Source: Candidatus Sulfopaludibacter sp. SbA3 (GTDB lineage: Bacteria > Acidobacteriota > Terriglobia > Bryobacterales > Bryobacteraceae). From it: a stretch of 64,000 bases of DNA. The notes under the pieces are model-generated. The model saw nothing but the letters and a program-made list of their open reading frames with translations, did no database searches and was not told the DNA's origin. Below, in pieces: positions 32,935 through 41,905 of the stretch. Location: the NCBI GenBank assembly GCA_945890485.1, contig CAMDCN010000002.1:496001-560000 (forward strand). Direction: 5' to 3'. Numbering within the stretch: the first letter of the stretch is position 1; each line of letters begins with the position of its first letter. Made by a program: the position numbers and the translations under genes.

Positions 32935-34577
32935 TGCGCCTCGGCGAAATTCTGTTGGCCAGGAAGCTGGTCTCCACCGAAGACCTCGAAAAAGCCCTCG
33001 AACTGCAACGCGAACGCGGCGAGAAGATTGGCAAGATCCTCGTCGACCTCGGCTTTATCGCCCAGCGCGACGTCCTGGCCGCACTCAGCGAACAGTTGCA
33101 ACTGCCGCTCGTCACCATCGACGGTGCGCCGTTCTCCGCCCCGGAGTTGCAGGGCCTTTCGCCCCGCTTCCTGCGCCAGTCCCGCTGCATGCCCGTCGGT
33201 ATGTCCGAGCTCGGCCTCACCCTGGCCATGGCGGACCCGCTCGATTTTGAAACCATCGCCGCCGTGCGAGGGTTCACCGGCATCCGCGTCCTCCCCGTGC
33301 TCGCCGCCGAAAGCGAACTGCTCGAAGCCATCGACAAGCACTACGGCGAATCCGCCGCCCGGCAGGACGCCGGCGACGAGTTCGGCAACGAAGACGGCAA
33401 GGCCGACCTCGAACAGCTTCGCGACATGGCCAGCGAAGCGCCGGTCATCCGGACGGTGAACGCGATCATCGCGTCAGCCGTTGAGAAGCGGTCGAGTGAC
33501 ATCCATATTGAGCCGTACGAAAAGACTTTTCGCGTCCGCTTCCGCATCGACGGCGTGCTCTATGAGCAGGAAACCCCGCCCAAAGAGATGAAGTTCGCCC
33601 TCATCAGCCGCTTGAAGCTGATGGCCAAGCTGAATATCGCCGAACGTCGCCTGCCGCAGGACGGCCGCATCAAAGTGAAAACCCTCGGCCGCGAGGTCGA
33701 CCTTCGCGTCTCCACGCTGCCCACGCTCTACGGCGAATGCGTCGTGATGCGTCTGCTCGACCGTTCCGCCGGCGACAACTTCTATGACCTCCGGAAGCTG
33801 GGCTTCTCGCAGCAGATGCTCGACCGGATGGAGTACTACACCAGCCTGCCGCACGGCATCATGTTCGTCACCGGGCCCACCGGCTCCGGCAAATCGACGA
33901 CGCTGTACTCGGCTCTCAAGCGCATCAACGGCGCCGAACGGAAGATCATCACCATCGAAGATCCGGTCGAATACCAGATGGACGGGATCAACCAGATCCA
34001 CGTCAACAATCAGATCGGCCTGACGTTCGCGAGCGGCCTGCGTCACATCATGCGGCAGGACCCGGACGTGATCATGGTCGGCGAGGTCCGTGACCGCGAA
34101 ACCGCCGACGTCGCCATCCGCTCCGCGCTCACCGGCCACTTCGTCTTCTCGACGCTGCATACGAACGACGCGCCCAGCGCGGTCACGCGTCTCGTCGACA
34201 TGGGCGTTGAAAATTATCTGATCTCTTCCTCCGTCGTCAGCGTGCTCGCCCAGCGTTTGGTCCGCCGCATCTGCCCCCAATGCCGGGCCCTGCACGGCAC
34301 CGCGATGCGTCCGGAAGGCTATGAAGTCGAATGCTATCGCGGCCGCGGCTGCGATGCCTGTAGCGGCTCCGGCTATTCGGGCCGGGTCGGCATCTTCGAA
34401 TTGATGGAGATGCACGACGATATCCGCAAGCACATCATGGCGAATGAAGACGCGATCGCCATCACCGCCACCGCCCGCCGCCACGGCATGCGCACCTTGC
34501 GCGAAGACGGTTGGGACAAGGTGGAGCACGGCGTCACCACCCCCGACGAAGTGCTCCGCGTCACGCAGGACTTCTAA
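32934..34577 (+). CDS. gspE: Type II secretion ATPase GspE
   Basis: This 547-residue cytoplasmic hexameric ATPase drives pseudopilus assembly. The N-terminal GspE/PilB domain (1-150) begins MRLGEILLARKLVSTEDLEK. Walker A is GPTGSGKST at 314-322, followed by the Asp box and Walker B with DVIMVGEVRDRETAD and the His box. The tetracysteine zinc site is C447, C450, C473 and C476, the usual mark of GspE and PilB against PilT. It overlaps the next gene, gspF, by one base (TAATG). The neighbouring pseudopilin and secretin genes favour type II secretion over type IV pili. Confidence 0.93.
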   Translation: MRLGEILLARKLVSTEDLEKALELQRERGEKIGKILVDLGFIAQRDVLAALSEQLQLPLVTIDGAPFSAPELQGLSPRFLRQSRCMPVGMSELGLTLAMADPLDFETIAAVRGFTGIRVLPVLAAESELLEAIDKHYGESAARQDAGDEFGNEDGKADLEQLRDMASEAPVIRTVNAIIASAVEKRSSDIHIEPYEKTFRVRFRIDGVLYEQETPPKEMKFALISRLKLMAKLNIAERRLPQDGRIKVKTLGREVDLRVSTLPTLYGECVVMRLLDRSAGDNFYDLRKLGFSQQMLDRMEYYTSLPHGIMFVTGPTGSGKSTTLYSALKRINGAERKIITIEDPVEYQMDGINQIHVNNQIGLTFASGLRHIMRQDPDVIMVGEVRDRETADVAIRSALTGHFVFSTLHTNDAPSAVTRLVDMGVENYLISSSVVSVLAQRLVRRICPQCRALHGTAMRPEGYEVECYRGRGCDACSGSGYSGRVGIFELMEMHDDIRKHIMANEDAIAITATARRHGMRTLREDGWDKVEHGVTTPDEVLRVTQDF

Positions 34578-35788
34578 TGGCTGCTTCGTTCCATTTCAAG
34601 GCCGTCACCCCGGATGGGAAGGTCCGCACGGGCACCATCACCGGCGAAAACGATAAGTCCATCGCCCGGGAGCTCCGCAAGCAGGGGCTGATGCCGGTCT
34701 ATGTCGGCCTCGAACAGAAGAAGAGCTTCGATATCGCGCTGCCGGATTTCGGTGGCAGTCGGAAGAAGGACGTCCTGTTCTTCACGCAGGAGATGTCCAC
34801 GCTGCTCAACTCGGGCGTCCCGGTGGACCGGGCGCTGGCCATTGCCACGGAGCTGACGGACAAGCCGGCGTTCCGCATGGTCGTCCTCGACGTGATGCGC
34901 GTTCTGAAGGGTGGCCGGACGTTTGCCGACTCGCTGGGCACGCATCCGAAGCACTTCGGCGACCTCTACGTGAACATGGTCCGCGCCGGCGAAGCCTCGG
35001 GTTCGCTTGGGGTCGTTTTCGAGCGGCTCAGCGAGTTCGAACGTACCCGCGATGAACTCCGCAGCTACATCATCAGCTCGATGGTCTATCCGAGCCTGCT
35101 GACGGCGGTCGGTATCGGGTCGATCTTTATCCTGATGAACTTCGTCGTGCCGCGCTTTGCCAGGGTCTTCCAAGAGGGACGCATGGAGATGCCGCTGCCG
35201 ACGAAACTCATGCTCGAAGCCAGCCGCCTGACGCAGACGTACGGCTGGATGGTCGGCTTGGCCCTTGCGGTTGGCTTCGTTTCGTTATCTGCCTACATTC
35301 GCACCCGCGACGGCCGCTTGTGGTGGGACGGCTTCCGTCTGAAGGTTCCGCTGCTCGGCGACGCCCTACGCAAGGCGGAGACGGCCCGGTTCGCCCGCGC
35401 CATGGGGACGCTGATCGCCAACTCCGTGCCGCTCGTGCAGTCGCTTAACATCGCCGGGGCGATTCTGAACAATAAGAAAATTGCCGCGGCGATTGAGCCG
35501 ATCGCTCTCGGCGTGAAGCGGGGCGAAGGCCTTTCCGCGCCGGTGCGCCGGGCCGCCGTGTTCCCGTCGCTGGCGGCCCATCTGTTGAGCGTTGGCGAAG
35601 AAACTGGCAGACTCGATCAGATGTTCCTGCGCATTGCGGACGTCTTTGAGGAAGAGACCAAGTCAGCTATCAAGCGCTTCACAAGCTTATTTGAACCGTT
35701 GATCATCCTGGTGATGGGTATCCTGATTGGCGCGCTCGTGCTGAGCATGTTGCTTGCGATCACCAGCATCAATGATGTGGCCGTGTAG
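34577..35788 (+). CDS. gspF: Type II secretion inner-membrane platform GspF
   Basis: This 403-residue protein has two GspF/PilC repeat domains (about residues 68-190 and 270-395) and three membrane spans near 170-190, 222-240 and 375-395. Motifs include FFTQEMSTLLNSGVPVDRAL, in which the family's QLATLL-type helix is recognisable, and GEASGSLGVVFERLSEFER. It contacts GspE and GspL. The ATG at 34577 overlaps the gspE stop and begins the family N-terminus (FHFKAVTPDGK). The spacing to gspG is 12 bases. Confidence 0.93.
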   Translation: MAASFHFKAVTPDGKVRTGTITGENDKSIARELRKQGLMPVYVGLEQKKSFDIALPDFGGSRKKDVLFFTQEMSTLLNSGVPVDRALAIATELTDKPAFRMVVLDVMRVLKGGRTFADSLGTHPKHFGDLYVNMVRAGEASGSLGVVFERLSEFERTRDELRSYIISSMVYPSLLTAVGIGSIFILMNFVVPRFARVFQEGRMEMPLPTKLMLEASRLTQTYGWMVGLALAVGFVSLSAYIRTRDGRLWWDGFRLKVPLLGDALRKAETARFARAMGTLIANSVPLVQSLNIAGAILNNKKIAAAIEPIALGVKRGEGLSAPVRRAAVFPSLAAHLLSVGEETGRLDQMFLRIADVFEEETKSAIKRFTSLFEPLIILVMGILIGALVLSMLLAITSINDVAV

Positions 35789-35800
35789 GAGAGGATTTGT

Positions 35801-36241
35801 ATGAGAGAAGGTATGCAGAGAAGAAAACGAACGCAGTCCGGCGTCACCCTGATCGAAATGCTGGTCGTTGTCACGATCATCGCCCTCTTCGTGGCGGTGG
35901 TCGGGCCGAAGATGCTGAAGCGGGCTGACGGCGCGCGAGTGACCGCGGCGCGGCAGCAGATCAACGCCTTCAGTACCGCGCTGGGCGCCTATAAGCTCGA
36001 TACCGGCATCTATCCCACGACCGAGCAGGGGCTGGGCGCGTTGAAAGCACGGCCAGAGAATGTGAACAACTGGCAGGGTCCGTATATGCAGGATGTCCCG
36101 ACGGACCCCTGGCAGCGCCCGTATGTGTATAAGTTCCCGGGCGAGCACGGGGACGAACCGGACATCGTTTGCCTCGGCGCCGACGGGCAGCCTGGCGGGT
36201 CCGACATCAACGAAGACGTGGTGAGCTGGAAGTCGAAATGA
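35801..36241 (+). CDS. gspG: Major pseudopilin GspG
   Basis: This 146-residue protein has a prepilin leader cut after G in QSGVTLIEMLVVVTIIAL, with Glu at mature position 5. The mature +1 residue is Val where Phe is usual. The GspG body is recognisable: LDTGIYPTTEQGLGAL, then LGADGQPGG and SDINEDVVSW at the calcium-binding end. GspG stacks into the pseudopilus. AGGAGAGG precedes the ATG at a good distance. A prepilin peptidase (gspO) must be supplied from elsewhere. The stop overlaps the gspH start by four bases. Confidence 0.95.
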   Translation: MREGMQRRKRTQSGVTLIEMLVVVTIIALFVAVVGPKMLKRADGARVTAARQQINAFSTALGAYKLDTGIYPTTEQGLGALKARPENVNNWQGPYMQDVPTDPWQRPYVYKFPGEHGDEPDIVCLGADGQPGGSDINEDVVSWKSK

Positions 36242-36711
36242 AGCACCGGAGCGAGCGCGGCGTAACGCTGCTCGAGATGATGATCGTGGCAGGACTGATC
36301 GGCCTGATGGCCGCCATCACCTTCCCGGCCATTAACTCTGGCATCGACTCGCTGCGTCTGCGCTCCGCAACGGACGGTATCGTGAGCCATCTCACCTCCG
36401 CGCTGAACCGGACGGAGCGCCGTCAACTGGCGACCGAAGTCGCCATCCTCCGGCAGGAGAATGTCATCCGTTTCGCCTCGGCGGACAACGGCTACCGGAA
36501 GGAGTTGGAGATGCCGGACGGCGTGACCATCACCGCCGTGCAGCCGGAGATTCCTGGGCTCGACCCGATGGCGCCGCGCGTGTTTCTGCTGCATCCGGGC
36601 GGGGTGATTCCGCGGATTCTCGTTGAAGTCACGAACCGCCGCGGGTTCAAGCGGCGCGTGAGCGTCGATCCCATCACGGGCACGGCCCAGATTGAACGGG
36701 TGCAGCAATGA
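36238..36711 (+). CDS. gspH: Minor pseudopilin GspH-like
   Basis: This 157-residue protein has the prepilin peptidase site RGVTLLEMMIV (Glu at +5) and a single hydrophobic helix, followed by a beta-rich globular part with LRSATDGIVSHLTSALNRTE and a C-terminal VSVDPITGTAQIER strand. Position between gspG and gspI, and the GspH-like Ser/Arg-rich helix after the membrane span, support the assignment. Overlaps with both neighbours are ATGA. Confidence 0.85.
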   Translation: MKHRSERGVTLLEMMIVAGLIGLMAAITFPAINSGIDSLRLRSATDGIVSHLTSALNRTERRQLATEVAILRQENVIRFASADNGYRKELEMPDGVTITAVQPEIPGLDPMAPRVFLLHPGGVIPRILVEVTNRRGFKRRVSVDPITGTAQIERVQQ

Positions 36712-37157
36712 GAAAGGCGAATGCTGGCTTCACGTTGCTCGAAGTGCTGGTCGCCAGCGTCATCATGGCGGTGGCCATCGCCGGGTTGCTGTCGAATTTG
36801 ACGACCTCCCTGCGGAACGCCTCGCGGCTGACCGAGTACGACCGGGCCGCATTGCTGGCGCGCCACAAGATGGACGAACTGCTGCTGATTCCTCGGATTC
36901 CCGGCCAGCAGGTGGTGGAAGGGACATTCGATTTCACGCAGTCGGGTGGCGTTGAGTCTGGCTGGAAGGCACGGGCATCGATCTTTGAAGGTCCGCCGGG
37001 CGCGGGGCCGGGAGCTGAAATCCTGGAACGGTTGGAGCTGCAGATCTGGTGGAAGCAGGGCGACAAGGTGCGGACGTTTCCGCTCGAAGGGTTCCGCAAG
37101 CGGATCCTGCTGCCGGGCGAAGTGGTGCTGCCGGCGGGGGGCGCGCCGCTCCCATGA
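36708..37157 (+). CDS. gspI: Minor pseudopilin GspI-like
   Basis: This 149-residue protein has the prepilin site AGFTLLEVLVASVIMAVAIA, with the standard Phe at +1 and Glu at +5. A characteristic helix RAALLARHKMDELLLIP follows, resembling the GspI A-x-x-L-A block. GspI pairs with GspJ and GspK at the tip of the pseudopilus. The C-terminal tail is Gly/Pro-rich. Overlaps with neighbours are ATGA on both sides. Confidence 0.85.
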   Translation: MRKANAGFTLLEVLVASVIMAVAIAGLLSNLTTSLRNASRLTEYDRAALLARHKMDELLLIPRIPGQQVVEGTFDFTQSGGVESGWKARASIFEGPPGAGPGAEILERLELQIWWKQGDKVRTFPLEGFRKRILLPGEVVLPAGGAPLP

Positions 37158-37888
37158 CGAAACGAAGCCAACGCGGCGTGACGCTGCTTGAACTGCTGAT
37201 CGCGGTGACGTTGATGAGCCTGCTCAGCACGGGCATCCTCTATGCGATGCGCGTGGGCCTGATGGCGCTCGAGAAGACGAACAACCGATTCATCGCCAAC
37301 CGCCGGGTGATCGGCGTCGAGCGGGCGCTGCAGCAGCAGCTGGCCGGGCTGATGCCGGTTGGTGCTCCGTGCCTTGGACCGACTGGCGCGCCGGGTGGCC
37401 AGACGCGCTACTTCCAAGGGCAACCGCAGGCGATGCGCTTTGTCACCAACTACGCTTTGAACGAAGCCGCGCGCGGCTATCCGCGGATCGTGGAATATAG
37501 CGTGATTCCGGGCGAGGACAACGTCGGATTCCGGCTGATTGTGAACGAGACGGTGTACACCGGGCCCACCAGCCTAATGGGCCAATGCGTCGGCTTCAGC
37601 ATGGATCCGGCGCGCGGTTTGCCCCTGCCGATCTTCCGGCCCATTCAGCCTCGGGCCGATAGCTTCGTCCTGGCCGACAAACTGGCGAACGTCCGGTTCG
37701 TTTTTCTTGAAAAGATGCCGCCGCCGCTGCTGCAGCAGTGGATGCCGACCTGGTCGGCGCCGGCTTGGCCCATGGCGATTCGCATGGAGATCACTCCGCT
37801 GGACGCCAACCCCGGAAACCTGGACGTCGCCACCATCACCATCCCGGTGCGCGTGACCGCGGACCCCTTCAAAAAGTATGCCGACTAG
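37154..37888 (+). CDS. gspJ: Minor pseudopilin GspJ-like
   Basis: This 244-residue protein has the prepilin site QRGVTLLELLIAVTLMSLLS (Val +1, Glu +5). A larger globular domain follows, with an FIANRRVIGVERALQQQLAG helix and several strands such as GFRLIVNETVYTG and LANVRFVFLEK. It is longer than gspH and gspI, as GspJ usually is. The start at 37154 lies in the ATGA overlap with gspI. It ends inside the first codons of gspK (11-base overlap). Confidence 0.87.
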   Translation: MTKRSQRGVTLLELLIAVTLMSLLSTGILYAMRVGLMALEKTNNRFIANRRVIGVERALQQQLAGLMPVGAPCLGPTGAPGGQTRYFQGQPQAMRFVTNYALNEAARGYPRIVEYSVIPGEDNVGFRLIVNETVYTGPTSLMGQCVGFSMDPARGLPLPIFRPIQPRADSFVLADKLANVRFVFLEKMPPPLLQQWMPTWSAPAWPMAIRMEITPLDANPGNLDVATITIPVRVTADPFKKYAD

Positions 37889-38849
37889 AACCCAACGCGG
37901 CGGCGCACTCCTGACGGTCCTGTGGCTCTCGGCTGCTCTGACGGCCATCGCGTTTTCGGTCGCCACTACGGTCCGCGGGGAAACCGAGCGGACGACCACC
38001 ACGGTTGACCAGACCCGCGCGTACTATCTCGCCACGGGCGCCGTCGACCGCGCCATTTTGTGGATGCAGTGGGGCCGCAACATGCCGCCCAATCCGGATG
38101 GCACCGCACGGTTCTGGACACCGGGCATCACTCGCCTCCGGATGCCGTTCCCTTCTGGCTACGCCGAAGTGGAGATCATCCCGGAATCCTCGAAACTGAA
38201 CATCAACATGGCCACTCCGGTGGAGTTCCAGCGCCTATTCTTCAGCATGGGGCTAAGCCCGGCGTTGACCCAGGAGTTGACGGCCGCGATCATTGATTGG
38301 CGGACGGCCTCCCCGGGGCCAACGGCGTACGACCAGTATTATGCGGCGCAGAATCCGTCTTTTCGGGCCCGGCATGCGTCCTTTGAACAAATAGAGGAGT
38401 TGCTGCTGGTTCGCGGGGTGACGCCCGACCTGTTTTACGGCACCTGGGTGAGGAACCCGGCCGGCCAACTGGTCCGCGCTACCGGTCTGAAGGACTGCTT
38501 GGCCCTCTATGGCTCCAACAATCTTTTCGACATCAATATGACTTCTCCGCCCGTGCTGCTTTCGCTCGGTATCCCGCCCGATGTGGTGACGCAAATCGTT
38601 GCCCGCCGCACGGTGCGGCCGTTTCTGCGGCAGGAGGAGTTGGGCCCGATCGTCAATATGGCCGGCCCCGGCGCTGGCAAGCTGCGGCTGGGTGGTGGTT
38701 CGGTGTTCACACTGAGGGCGACGGCGACGCTACCCGGGAACGAAGTCCGGCGTTCGGTGGCGGCCGTGATCAAATTCAACTGGGACGAAAAGGACGAGAT
38801 GACGCCGTATCACATCCTGCGCTGGTACGACAATGCGGGGACGAACTAG
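37878..38849 (+). CDS. gspK: Minor pseudopilin GspK-like (tip protein)
   Basis: This 323-residue protein has the unusual GspK-type leader RGGALLTVLWLSAALTAIAF, in which Glu at +5 is missing, as is normal for this tip subunit. A long helical domain follows, with SSKLNINMATPVEFQRLFFS (helix-hairpin-helix style), an insertion with AAQNPSFRARHASFEQIEELL and a second HhH-like repeat SLGIPPDVVTQIV. GspK caps the pseudopilus and starts its assembly. It directly abuts the gspL gene (no gap). Confidence 0.88.
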   Translation: MPTRTQRGGALLTVLWLSAALTAIAFSVATTVRGETERTTTTVDQTRAYYLATGAVDRAILWMQWGRNMPPNPDGTARFWTPGITRLRMPFPSGYAEVEIIPESSKLNINMATPVEFQRLFFSMGLSPALTQELTAAIIDWRTASPGPTAYDQYYAAQNPSFRARHASFEQIEELLLVRGVTPDLFYGTWVRNPAGQLVRATGLKDCLALYGSNNLFDINMTSPPVLLSLGIPPDVVTQIVARRTVRPFLRQEELGPIVNMAGPGAGKLRLGGGSVFTLRATATLPGNEVRRSVAAVIKFNWDEKDEMTPYHILRWYDNAGTN

Positions 38850-40112
38850 ATGAGCAGCGGTCTCCCGGTGGCGTTGCGCCGGTTTCTCGCCTTCGGCACT
38901 GGGGTTGGCATTGAAGTTGGTCCGCGGGATCTGACGGTTTCGGTAGTACGGGCCCGGCCTTCCGGTGCCGAACTCCTGGGGACGGCAGTGATTGCCGGAT
39001 TCCGGGAGCGCCCGGCCGTCGAGTGGGGCCGGGAGTACGCTGATTTCGTTAAGAAGTTTTCGGCTGGTCACGTGGCGGCGGTGGTCATGGTGCCGCGCGG
39101 GGAAGTGATCGTCCGGACCTTGCAGTTCCCGGCGGTTGGCGACGAGGAGCTGGAGGCGGCCATCGGATTCCAGCTCGACACCTTGCACCCTTACGCTGAA
39201 GACGACGCGGTGCCGGCGTTCGCCCGCCTGGATGGGACGCAGGTATTGATCGGCGTGCTGCGGCGGCAGAAATTTGATGCCTATCAGACGCTGTTCACCG
39301 AGGCCGGCATCAAGGTGGTGAGCTTCACGTTTTCCGCCGCCGCCATCTACTCGGCTATTCGCATGACTGCCGATGCCCCCAAGGAGTTCCTGGCGGTGCA
39401 GGAGACTGTGGATGGTCTCGAAGTCTACGGCGAAAGCCCGGCGCGGCCAGTGTTCTCTTCGGTGTTTGATCTGCCGCCGGCGCGCGCTCTCTCATTGGCG
39501 GTGGCGGAACTGCGGCTACCTCCGGACACGACTCCGATCGACTTAGGGGCCGCGATGGCCCAAGCGGCCGCGCTATCAAGCGCCGCGCCGTCCCTAGCTC
39601 TGGGCGCGAACTTCCTGCCCGAGGGGCAGCGCCGGTCGAGCTCGAAGTGGCGGTATGTGCCCACGGCGGCACTGGCCACGATTCTTGTAGCTCTGTTGGC
39701 AGGAATCCTGCTGCATGAACCGTACGATACCGGCCGGTACGTCGCGGCGATGCAGGAAGAGATTAAGCGAAACGAACCCATTGCGTCCCGTGGGCCGCGT
39801 CTCGACCAGACGACGACGAAGACCCGGGCGCGGGTGCAGCAACTCGATGACTTCCGCCGCCGCACGCGGCAGGATCTGGATCTACTGCTGGAGTTGACGA
39901 CCACCCTGCCTCCGCCGACCTTTCTTTCGGGCCTCGATATTTTGCGCGATAGCGTGAACCTGACCGGCGAAACGGACCAGGCAGCGCCCCTGCTGCGCGT
40001 GCTCGATAACTCGACGCGCCTAGCGAACAGCGAATTCACGATGCCGATTGGCCGCGTGACCACCGGGGAAGTCTTCCGCATCCGCAGTCAGCGGGAGGGA
40101 GCCAAGCCATGA
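38850..40112 (+). CDS. gspL: GspL-like protein (PilM/PilN-type fusion)
   Basis: This 420-residue protein combines an actin-like cytoplasmic domain (about residues 1-265) with one membrane span (about 273-290, LATILVALLAGILL) and a periplasmic coiled coil plus ferredoxin-like part. The N-terminal part has GIEVGPRDLTVSVVRA and QLDTLHPYAEDDAVPAFARL, which resemble PilM. The rest resembles PilN. This is the layout of GspL, which links GspE to the membrane platform. The sequence is distant from proteobacterial GspL. It overlaps gspM by four bases. Confidence 0.83.
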   Translation: MSSGLPVALRRFLAFGTGVGIEVGPRDLTVSVVRARPSGAELLGTAVIAGFRERPAVEWGREYADFVKKFSAGHVAAVVMVPRGEVIVRTLQFPAVGDEELEAAIGFQLDTLHPYAEDDAVPAFARLDGTQVLIGVLRRQKFDAYQTLFTEAGIKVVSFTFSAAAIYSAIRMTADAPKEFLAVQETVDGLEVYGESPARPVFSSVFDLPPARALSLAVAELRLPPDTTPIDLGAAMAQAAALSSAAPSLALGANFLPEGQRRSSSKWRYVPTAALATILVALLAGILLHEPYDTGRYVAAMQEEIKRNEPIASRGPRLDQTTTKTRARVQQLDDFRRRTRQDLDLLLELTTTLPPPTFLSGLDILRDSVNLTGETDQAAPLLRVLDNSTRLANSEFTMPIGRVTTGEVFRIRSQREGAKP

Positions 40113-40699
40113 CGATTACGGATCGCGATCGCAAGGCTCTGCAATTGCTGGGCGGGGCGCTGCTCATCATCGGCGTCATCTACTTCTGGCCCGACGGCAC
40201 CAGTGCGGCCGATGGACCGCTGGCGGCGGACTCTCCTGCGTTGGTGGAACAGCGTCTAGACCGGGTCCGCCGGATGATGCTGCAGGTGCCGGACAAAGAG
40301 GCCGCCTTGAAAGCGGCCCAGGCGGATTTAGCGGCTCGGGAAAAGGGCCTGTTGCAGGCCGATACGGCTCCGCAGGCGCAGGCGCAGCTTTTTCAGATTC
40401 TTCGCCGCGTTGGACGGTCTTTGCCGCAACCGTTGGAGATCCGGGCTAACGAGATCGGCCAGGCGAAGTCGTTTGGTGACGATTACGGAGAAGTGAGCGT
40501 CTCGGTTGGGTTTGAGTGCGGCATTGAGCAGTTGGTGAACTTCCTGGCGGAGCTGGGCGCGCAGCCGGAGCTGTTGGCGACGAGCGACCTGCGGGTGGGT
40601 TTTGCGCGGGAGAAAGACAAGATTCTGCCGGTGCGGCTGACCGTTTCGGGCGTGGTGCCGCGCAAGTTGATTCCGGAGAAGAAGGGGATGCAGTTTTGA
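40109..40699 (+). CDS. gspM: GspM/PilO-like protein
   Basis: This 196-residue protein has one membrane span near the N-terminus (LLGGALLIIGVIYFW, about residues 12-26), a coiled coil (about 50-95 with EAALKAAQADLAAREKGLL) and a C-terminal ferredoxin-like domain with GECGIEQLVNFL-type pattern (seen as GFECGIEQLVNFLAELGAQ). This is the PilO/GspM outline that partners GspL. Its stop overlaps the start of the next gene (TTGA). Confidence 0.83.
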   Translation: MTITDRDRKALQLLGGALLIIGVIYFWPDGTSAADGPLAADSPALVEQRLDRVRRMMLQVPDKEAALKAAQADLAAREKGLLQADTAPQAQAQLFQILRRVGRSLPQPLEIRANEIGQAKSFGDDYGEVSVSVGFECGIEQLVNFLAELGAQPELLATSDLRVGFAREKDKILPVRLTVSGVVPRKLIPEKKGMQF

Positions 40700-41448
40700 G
40701 AGGCCGTCTATTCCTGATCAACCTCCTGCTGCTTGCCTGCATCGCCGGCGCGGCCATGGAGCTAAAGAAACTCCTCGAAGAGACGCAGAAGCGTGAGGAG
40801 CTGGTGCGCGCCAATTCGCCGAAGCTGCCGACAGCCAAGGGAGTGGCGGCGGCGCCCAGCGTGGAAAAGACGACACCCGCCAACTATTTGGACATCGCAT
40901 CGCGTCTTCTCTTTAGTAGGGATCGCAACCCGGTGGTGGAGCCTCCTCCTCCTCCCGCGCCTCCCCAAATGCCGGCTTTTCCGCTCGCCTATGGCGTGCT
41001 GATGATCGGCGACCCTCCCATTGTCATGCTGAGTGAAGCGAAAGGAAAACCGCAGAGAGGCTACCGTCCGGGAGACCAGGTCGGCGACTTCAAGATCGTT
41101 GCGGTGACCGGGGCCGACGTCACCTTTGAATGGCAGGGGAAAAACATCACAAAAACACTTGGTGAGCTCGCCGACAAGGAAGCCTCGAAGCTTCTGGCTG
41201 CGGCGCCACCGCAGGCGGTGGCCGAGAATTCGCCGAACGTGGCTGCTCCGGTGGCTGCGCCAACGGTTACTTCGCTTGGCGGTGGCAGCACCGCCGACAA
41301 GCAAGGTCCCGGCCAAGTGGTTACCCCGTCGATGAAGCAGTGCCAGCCGGGCGATACGACGCCAGATGGCACGATCGTCGACGGCTACCGCAAGATCAAC
41401 ACGGCCACTCCTTTCGGCTTCCAATGCCGCTGGGAGAAGGTGCAGTAA
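40696..41448 (+). CDS. gspC: GspC/PulC-like protein (PilP-type)
   Basis: This 250-residue protein has an N-terminal membrane span (FLINLLLLACIAGAA), a proline-rich linker (PPPPPAPP, about residues 76-83) and a homology-region domain (about 90-155). The domain matches the PulC core in PLAYGVLMIGDPPIVMLSE, the GYRPGDQVGDFKIVAV stretch and VTFEWQGKNI. The C-terminal part (about 175-250) is low-complexity and ends PFGFQCRWEKVQ. The start is TTG, set by the TTGA overlap with gspM. GspC connects the platform to the secretin; the HR domain contacts GspD. Confidence 0.8.
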   Translation: MRGRLFLINLLLLACIAGAAMELKKLLEETQKREELVRANSPKLPTAKGVAAAPSVEKTTPANYLDIASRLLFSRDRNPVVEPPPPPAPPQMPAFPLAYGVLMIGDPPIVMLSEAKGKPQRGYRPGDQVGDFKIVAVTGADVTFEWQGKNITKTLGELADKEASKLLAAAPPQAVAENSPNVAAPVAAPTVTSLGGGSTADKQGPGQVVTPSMKQCQPGDTTPDGTIVDGYRKINTATPFGFQCRWEKVQ

Positions 41449-41476
41449 CGAATTCCACAGGAAGTCAGCAGAATCT

Positions 41477-41899
41477 ATGAAGCGAACGATCCTCTTTACC
41501 TTCGCCGTGGCGGCTCTCGCCATCGCCCAGTCCTCCCCAAAGTCACCTGCGGGCCCCAAGCCGCCGGCGGGCGTACCCGCGAACGCCACGATGGTGGACG
41601 AGGTGACCTGGCGTTCCGTTGATGGCCAGGGCAAGGTGTGGATGTACAAGCGCACGCCTTTTGGCATGATGCGATCGCCGGAGTTGAGCGCGCCGGAGCA
41701 GCAGAAGCGCGACGGGGTCGGCGATCCGCTCGAAGGGATGACAGTGAAGGAAGTGGGGGACAGCCTGAAGTTCTCTCGTCCCGGCCCCTTCGGCGTCTAC
41801 ACCTGGACCAAAAAAAAGAACGACCTGAACGCTGACGAGAAATTGGTTTGGGAACGGTCGCAGAAGGCGAAGACGTCTACGACGGCGGCGAAGGAGTAG
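41477..41899 (+). CDS. Small exported protein between gspC and gspD
   Basis: This 140-residue protein has a signal peptide of about 17 residues (MKRTILFTFAVAALAIA) and a Pro/Lys linker (about 20-36). The body contains TWRSVDGQGKVWMYKRTPFG and FSRPGPFGVYTWTKKKNDL. I do not recognise it. Its TPFG/GPFG pieces resemble the PFGFQCRWEK end of the preceding gspC-like protein. The position between GspC and the secretin suggests a pilotin-like or secretin-binding part of the machine, which is inference only. There is no lipobox. Downstream AAGGAG serves gspD. Confidence 0.7.
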   Translation: MKRTILFTFAVAALAIAQSSPKSPAGPKPPAGVPANATMVDEVTWRSVDGQGKVWMYKRTPFGMMRSPELSAPEQQKRDGVGDPLEGMTVKEVGDSLKFSRPGPFGVYTWTKKKNDLNADEKLVWERSQKAKTSTTAAKE

Positions 41900-41905
41900 T
41901 TGCGG

